From Bacteroidetes bacterium HGW-Bacteroidetes-12 (GTDB taxonomy: Bacteria; Bacteroidota; Bacteroidia; Flavobacteriales_E; Vicingaceae), in assembly GCA_002841035.1 (NCBI GenBank), contig PHDR01000068.1, positions 1-9,999 on the forward strand: a DNA stretch of 9,999 nucleotides. Reading direction: 5' to 3'. Positions 6,264 to 9,999 of the stretch are shown in pieces. Positions within the stretch are counted from its first letter, which is position 1, and every line of letters starts with the position of its first letter. The translations under genes and the position numbers were made by a program. The notes under the pieces were generated by a model. That model ran no database searches. It saw only the letters and a program-made list of their open reading frames with translations, and was not told where the DNA came from.

Positions 6264-6677
6264 ATGAAAAACACAACTTTATTACTTACCCTAATCACAA
6301 CATTTTTTATAACAGCTTGTGGTAACAGTCAAAACAATGCGACTAAAATTAAAAAAGAAACAACAATAGAAGTTGTTGATGCACAAAAATTCAATGAATT
6401 AATTACTCAAGGAGGAACAATATTAGATGTGAGAACTCCAGAAGAATGGGCTCAAGGAATCATTAAAGGTGCTGTAAAAATGAATTTTTATGATGCCGAT
6501 TTTTCAAAACAAATAGAAACATTAGACAAAACACAACCTATTTATGTCTATTGCAAAGCTGGTGGAAGAAGCGGAAAAACAGCAAAACAGCTAGAAAAAT
6601 TAGGCTTCACTAAAGTTTATGACTTAGATGGTGGCATTGGTGCTTGGGATGAAGCTGGTTACAAAAAAGTAAAATAA
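6264..6677 (+). CDS. Rhodanese-domain lipoprotein (predicted sulfurtransferase)
   Basis: This 137-residue protein starts with a lipoprotein signal (MKNTTLLLTLITTFFITAC; lipobox ITAC, Cys19), so it should be anchored in the periplasm or outer membrane. After a polar linker, residues about 36-135 form one rhodanese domain: ILDVRTPEEW (53-62), the active-site loop C97-KAGG-R102 (in YVYCKAGGRSGKTA), and DLDGGIGAW (120-128) at the end. A six-residue loop starting with Cys is typical of catalytic GlpE/PspE-like rhodaneses, which carry a cysteine persulfide and pass sulfur to thiols or cyanide. The start is 2 bp after the thioredoxin stop, so they are one transcript with the DUF6132-like gene. The physiological sulfur donor and acceptor are unknown. 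Confidence 0.92.
   Translation: MKNTTLLLTLITTFFITACGNSQNNATKIKKETTIEVVDAQKFNELITQGGTILDVRTPEEWAQGIIKGAVKMNFYDADFSKQIETLDKTQPIYVYCKAGGRSGKTAKQLEKLGFTKVYDLDGGIGAWDEAGYKKVK
6371..6391 (+). repeat. Exact 21-bp direct repeat, copy 2 (start of rhodanese domain)
   Basis: This is identical to 6213-6233. Here it encodes VVDAQKF (residues 37-43), just after the lipoprotein linker and at the entry to the rhodanese domain. Confidence 0.9.
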
Positions 6678-6701
6678 TAACTTCATACAACCATATCTTA
6701 G

Positions 6702-6731
6702 ATGAATTCGTTACTAAAACAATTAAAGTAG
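6702..6731 (+). other. Nine-codon mini-ORF, in frame with and resembling the start of the next gene
   Basis: ATG at 6702 begins MNSLLKQLK and ends at a TAG (6729-6731). It lies exactly 45 bases (15 codons) upstream of the ATG at 6747 and in the same frame; that gene begins MNSYLKNI. Only one stop codon separates the two starts. It could be a regulatory leader peptide, a duplicated start region, or a relic of an older start lost to a nonsense change. Translation is not shown by sequence alone. Confidence 0.4.
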
Positions 6732-6746
6732 ATTGCCTCATTATTT

Positions 6747-8333
6747 ATGAATTCATACTTGAAAAATATTGCTCTACTTTTTTTACTTTCATATACGAAT
6801 TGGAGTATCGCTCAACAACTTAATTTACCATTAAACCGAGAATTTAATTTAGTAAATCAAAAAGCATTTAATAATTATAATGCTTATGTGCATACTGCCT
6901 TTCAGCCAATGCTGCAATCGCAAATGGATACCAATTTAATTGAATCGCTTTCTGCATCCGAAAAAAATGATTTTCTTATTAATGTGAATAGAACACATAT
7001 AAAAAATCGTTCGTGGGTTGCCCGAAAGCTGTTTTATGAAAACTTTATCCAGATAGATACAGGCAAATTTTACCTTACCATAGACCCATTACTAAATTTG
7101 GAGTTAGGAGAAGACTTGGATGATAACAGACCAGAAAAACCAACACTATTTGTAAATACTAGAGGAATTATCGCTAAAGGACACATTGGTGAAAAATTCT
7201 CATTTCAAACAGCAGTTTATGAAAACCAAGCTAACTTACCTCAATATTTGGTAGATTATGTAAACACAAACAATGTTGTTCCTGGACAAGGTAGAGTGAA
7301 AAAATTTAAAGATAATGGTTTTGATTACAACACAGCTATTTCTTACATTTCTTATTCACCAAATAAACGCCTAAATTTTCAGTTAGGTAACGATAAACAG
7401 TTTATTGGTGATGGATATCGTTCGTTATTACTCTCCGATTTTGCTTATAACTATCCTTATTACAAAGCAGTTGTGCTATTTGGAAAGAAAAATCAATTTC
7501 AATATACAAAATTAAATGCTGGACTTTCTAACTTAGTTAGAAGAACCGATATTTCAACACCCGAAGCACTTTTTACACGAAAAAGTATGTCGGTGCATTA
7601 TTTGAATTGGATAGCTACAAAATGGCTGCATTTAGGAGTTTTTGAATCTACCATTTGGCAAACTGAAAGCCAATCAGGAACAAAACCTTATAACTTCATG
7701 CAACTTAATCCAATTCTGTTTTTAAATACGTTAAACGCTGGTTTTGATGGTAATGACAATTCACAATTGGGCATCAACACAAAAATTAAATTTCCATTTA
7801 AAACCATTATTTATGGGCAATTGATGTATGATGGAAACGAAATAAATACAAAATATGGATATCAAGCAGGAATTAAGTATTTTGGAATTAGTGGGTTAAC
7901 ACTTCAAGCTGAATTCAACAAAGTTGAACCTTATACTTTTAGCTCAGAGCTTCCTCTACAAAACTATTCGCATTTTAACGAACCGTTGGCACATCCTTTA
8001 GGAGCTAATTTTACTGAAATTGTTGGAATTGTTAATTATAAATACAAACGCATATTTACGCAAGCAAAAGCAACTGTAGCTCAAACAACTTCAACTGGCA
8101 GTAATATTTTTCTAAACCATTATATCTCCACCAATGGAATTACCCCAATTATAGAAACAGATATTATTAACCTACAATTTCATATTGGGGTGTTGGTAAA
8201 TCCAAAAAATAACATGAGTATTATGTTAGGTGTTAATAACAGAAAGGTTACCTCAAACAATGTTGATTTTAATACTAATTATATTTATTTTGCATTTAGA
8301 ACTTCTTTGCGAAATCTATATACAGACTTTTAA
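6747..8333 (+). CDS. Exported outer-membrane beta-barrel protein, Wzi-like signature (capsule/surface assembly?)
   Basis: This 528-residue protein has a cleavable signal peptide (MNSYLKNIALLFLLSY..., probable cut after Ala22 in SIA|QQ). The rest alternates polar and aromatic strands (GFDYNTAISYISYSPNKRLN, GIKYFGISGLTLQAEF) and ends in an aromatic residue (LYTDF), as outer-membrane barrels do. The best landmark is FIGDGYRSLLLSDFAYNYP (219-237), which resembles the GxGxxSLLLSxxAxxxP segment I recall from the capsule-anchoring barrel Wzi. Bacteroidota relatives are variously annotated as Wzi-like, gliding-motility-associated or hypothetical, so the role is inferred. The gene ends 3 bp before the WecA-like transferase. 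A partial paralogue sharing the FIGDGYRSL motif follows that transferase. No clear -7 box precedes it, so it may be read from upstream. Confidence 0.72.
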   Translation: MNSYLKNIALLFLLSYTNWSIAQQLNLPLNREFNLVNQKAFNNYNAYVHTAFQPMLQSQMDTNLIESLSASEKNDFLINVNRTHIKNRSWVARKLFYENFIQIDTGKFYLTIDPLLNLELGEDLDDNRPEKPTLFVNTRGIIAKGHIGEKFSFQTAVYENQANLPQYLVDYVNTNNVVPGQGRVKKFKDNGFDYNTAISYISYSPNKRLNFQLGNDKQFIGDGYRSLLLSDFAYNYPYYKAVVLFGKKNQFQYTKLNAGLSNLVRRTDISTPEALFTRKSMSVHYLNWIATKWLHLGVFESTIWQTESQSGTKPYNFMQLNPILFLNTLNAGFDGNDNSQLGINTKIKFPFKTIIYGQLMYDGNEINTKYGYQAGIKYFGISGLTLQAEFNKVEPYTFSSELPLQNYSHFNEPLAHPLGANFTEIVGIVNYKYKRIFTQAKATVAQTTSTGSNIFLNHYISTNGITPIIETDIINLQFHIGVLVNPKNNMSIMLGVNNRKVTSNNVDFNTNYIYFAFRTSLRNLYTDF

Positions 8334-8336
8334 AAA

Positions 8337-9383
8337 ATGTTAGAAATAGCTTTACCAATAATAACTTCCTTTTTGATTGTGTTACTTTCAACACCTTCAT
8401 TCATTACCATTGCTCGGCTTAAGCATTTGTTTGACGACCCAAAAGAAAAACGAAAAATACACACCCAAAAAGTCCCTCTAATGGGAGGAATGATGATTTT
8501 TGCAGGAATCTTATTCTCGTTTTTATTGTGGCTTCCAATTAATGAAATGGGAGTTATCAAATACCTTGTTCCTTCCATGTTAATCATGTTTTTTGTGGGA
8601 ATGAAAGATGATATTATTGGAACCGTTCCAATAAAAAAATTGGCTGCTCAACTTTTTGTTGCTTTCATTATGGTTTTTATGGCAAATGTAAAACTAACAA
8701 GCTTACACGGCTTGTTTGGCATAAGAGAAATACCTGAATACGTTGGTATTATGCTTTCTTTATTCACTTACATTGTAATTATCAACGCATTTAATTTAAT
8801 TGATGGCGTAGATGGATTGGCTGCAGGAGTTGGCGTAATTGCCTCTGCCGCTTTTGGAGGCTGGTTTTATTTTGCAGGAGATTGGACTTATGCTGTACTT
8901 TCTTTTTCAATTGGTGGAGCATTGTTAGGTTTTTTACGATATAATTTTAATCCAGCAAAAATTTTTATGGGCGATTCTGGTTCACTTACTATAGGATTTT
9001 TAATGGCAGTAATGGCAATTGAACTTGTTGAATATAAAGCTCAGGATTTACCTCAAGTAATAGAAAACATCTCAAAACCCATTTTAGCAATGTCCATTTT
9101 GGTATATCCGCTAATTGACACTATTCGAGTATTTACATTAAGAGTTTTAAAAGGAACTTCTCCATTTTCTGCTGATAGAAATCACCTTCATCATCGGTTA
9201 TTAGGTTTAGGATTGTCGCACAAGCAAACCGTTTTAATTATTTATTTATTTAACCTCTTAGTCATAGCAAGCACCATTTTTGCTCAACAATTCGACCCAA
9301 GTTATTCTTTCATTGTTATTATTTTAAGTGTTTTACTTCTAATTCAAATCCCTTATTTCATTCAAATTAAAAGAAAACATTGA
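8337..9383 (+). CDS. MraY/WecA-type polyprenyl-phosphate sugar-1-phosphate transferase
   Basis: This integral inner-membrane enzyme (348 residues, about ten hydrophobic helices) should transfer a HexNAc-1-phosphate from a UDP-sugar to undecaprenyl phosphate, the first step of lipid-linked O-antigen, capsule or teichoic-type glycan synthesis. Family motifs are complete: DDPKEKRKIHTQKVPLMGG (33-51), GMKDD (Asp91, Asp92), NAFNLIDGVDGLAAG (150-164; Asp156, Asp159), KIFMGDSGSL (208-217; Asp213) and ADRNHLHHRLL (279-289). The HLHH motif and the first loop match WecA/TagO (GlcNAc-1-P transferases) rather than MraY, which handles muramyl-pentapeptide; the exact sugar is not certain. The start ATG is 3 bp after the preceding stop, and the next gene's start codon overlaps its TGA. 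It is thus embedded between two paralogous exported proteins. Confidence 0.93.
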   Translation: MLEIALPIITSFLIVLLSTPSFITIARLKHLFDDPKEKRKIHTQKVPLMGGMMIFAGILFSFLLWLPINEMGVIKYLVPSMLIMFFVGMKDDIIGTVPIKKLAAQLFVAFIMVFMANVKLTSLHGLFGIREIPEYVGIMLSLFTYIVIINAFNLIDGVDGLAAGVGVIASAAFGGWFYFAGDWTYAVLSFSIGGALLGFLRYNFNPAKIFMGDSGSLTIGFLMAVMAIELVEYKAQDLPQVIENISKPILAMSILVYPLIDTIRVFTLRVLKGTSPFSADRNHLHHRLLGLGLSHKQTVLIIYLFNLLVIASTIFAQQFDPSYSFIVIILSVLLLIQIPYFIQIKRKH

Positions 9384-9999
9384 GAAAGCTAATTACCATA
9401 TTAATCCTATTAAATTGCTCCATTTTTTCTTTGAAAGGTCAAAATTTCAACCTTACCAATGAACGAACTTTTGAGTTGCTTTATATTAATAAATTAGACA
9501 CCGCAGCTAATTTTCACACTTCCATAAAACCATTTAATAGAGCTGAAACAGAAGCTGTTTTCAACTATGATAGCACCATGGCTAAATTAAAAATTGGTAA
9601 TGAAGGAAGCTTTATCAATGAATTAACGAGCCAACACGTTATAGGAATAAACAAAAAGTTTAAGCTCTTTATTAACCCCATTATTAATGGCATATCTACC
9701 ACCGAAAGCAAGAACAGTTTTTCTAAAACAGTTGTTGAAAAGAGTGGAGGGCTTAGCTTAAAAACAGCATATAGCAAAAAATGGAGTGCCGAATGGGATT
9801 TTTTATATGATAATTCTGAATATGTTTCCCATGTTGATGTTCTTGTTCAGCAGCATAATATTAGCCCAGGATATGGGTATTCTGATAATAATCAATCTAT
9901 TTTTTCGCAGGGAAACATTACCTTCACAGCAGATGAGAATTTTACTTTTCAGGCAGGTTATGGAAAACATTTCATTGGAGATGGTTATCGTTCGTTGTT
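9380..9999 (+). CDS. Exported barrel protein, paralogue of the one at 6747, 5' part only
   Basis: An open frame runs from a TTG at 9380 to the window end (206 codons), so the gene is cut by the edge. The TTG shares bases with the TGA stop of the transferase gene (TTGA). No ATG is available until codon 67, and an in-frame stop lies 4 codons upstream, so TTG is the only start that keeps the signal peptide (RKLITILILLNCSIFSLKGQ, probable cut near residue 20). The mature part has strand-like alternation (LKTAYSKKWSAEWDFLYD). Residues about 163-206 align with 179-227 of the 6747 gene: a PGxG start, a strand pair, then FIGDGYRSL (198-206) at the very end of the window. The role is inferred as for that paralogue. 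The tight overlap implies translational coupling to the transferase. Confidence 0.78.
   Translation, partial: MRKLITILILLNCSIFSLKGQNFNLTNERTFELLYINKLDTAANFHTSIKPFNRAETEAVFNYDSTMAKLKIGNEGSFINELTSQHVIGINKKFKLFINPIINGISTTESKNSFSKTVVEKSGGLSLKTAYSKKWSAEWDFLYDNSEYVSHVDVLVQQHNISPGYGYSDNNQSIFSQGNITFTADENFTFQAGYGKHFIGDGYRSL

Noticed and set aside
6678..6746. Promoter for the barrel-transferase operon (TATCTTAG, TAGATTGC)
   Set aside because: Each is only a partial match to TAnnTTTG and lacks a -33 partner, so read-through from the rhodanese operon is equally plausible.
8330..8587. Open frame on the minus strand opposite the start of the WecA-like gene
   Set aside because: It overlaps conserved coding sequence of the transferase and has no supporting motif or leader.

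Overview
The window is AT-rich, densely coded DNA from a member of the Bacteroidota, most likely a Flavobacteriales-type marine or freshwater bacterium. Four things point there. Starts have A-rich leaders without Shine-Dalgarno sequences. Several genes are preceded by the Bacteroidota sigma -7 box TAnnTTTG. The protein set is typical (TlpA-type lipoprotein, DUF6132-like protein, WCEPC thioredoxin, WecA-like transferase). LipB carries the phylum-typical KICAMG and NIIPCGI motifs. No tRNA, rRNA, insertion sequence, CRISPR array or phage gene is visible.

Layout. (1) 1-1989, plus strand: the tail of an unknown membrane protein, then a membrane-anchored serine hydrolase of the beta-lactamase/penicillin-binding fold, then lipB (octanoyltransferase) 18 bp later. 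(2) 2010-3263, minus strand: a TlpA-like thiol-disulfide lipoprotein with two related beta-rich domains in front of the thioredoxin domain, convergent with lipB. (3) 3264-3490: a divergent intergenic region with a tandem 11-bp repeat and the RNase R promoter box. (4) 3491-5632: RNase R; its start should be the ATG at 3491, not an upstream TTG. (5) 5754-6677: a compact thiol/sulfur operon of a DUF6132-like membrane protein, a thioredoxin overlapping it by 14 bp, and a rhodanese lipoprotein 2 bp later. (6) 6747-9999: a surface-polysaccharide-type operon in which two paralogous exported, probably outer-membrane beta-barrel proteins (Wzi-like signature) flank a WecA/TagO-type polyprenyl-phosphate sugar-1-phosphate transferase. 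The second barrel gene starts at a TTG overlapping the transferase stop codon and runs off the window end.

How the genes may work together. The DUF6132-Trx-rhodanese block looks like a small unit for thiol or sulfane-sulfur handling at the inner membrane and periplasm. The last block pairs the first step of lipid-linked glycan synthesis with two related surface proteins that could export or anchor the glycan. These are the two most interesting stretches. The rest is ordinary housekeeping: lipoylation, RNA decay and redox chemistry.
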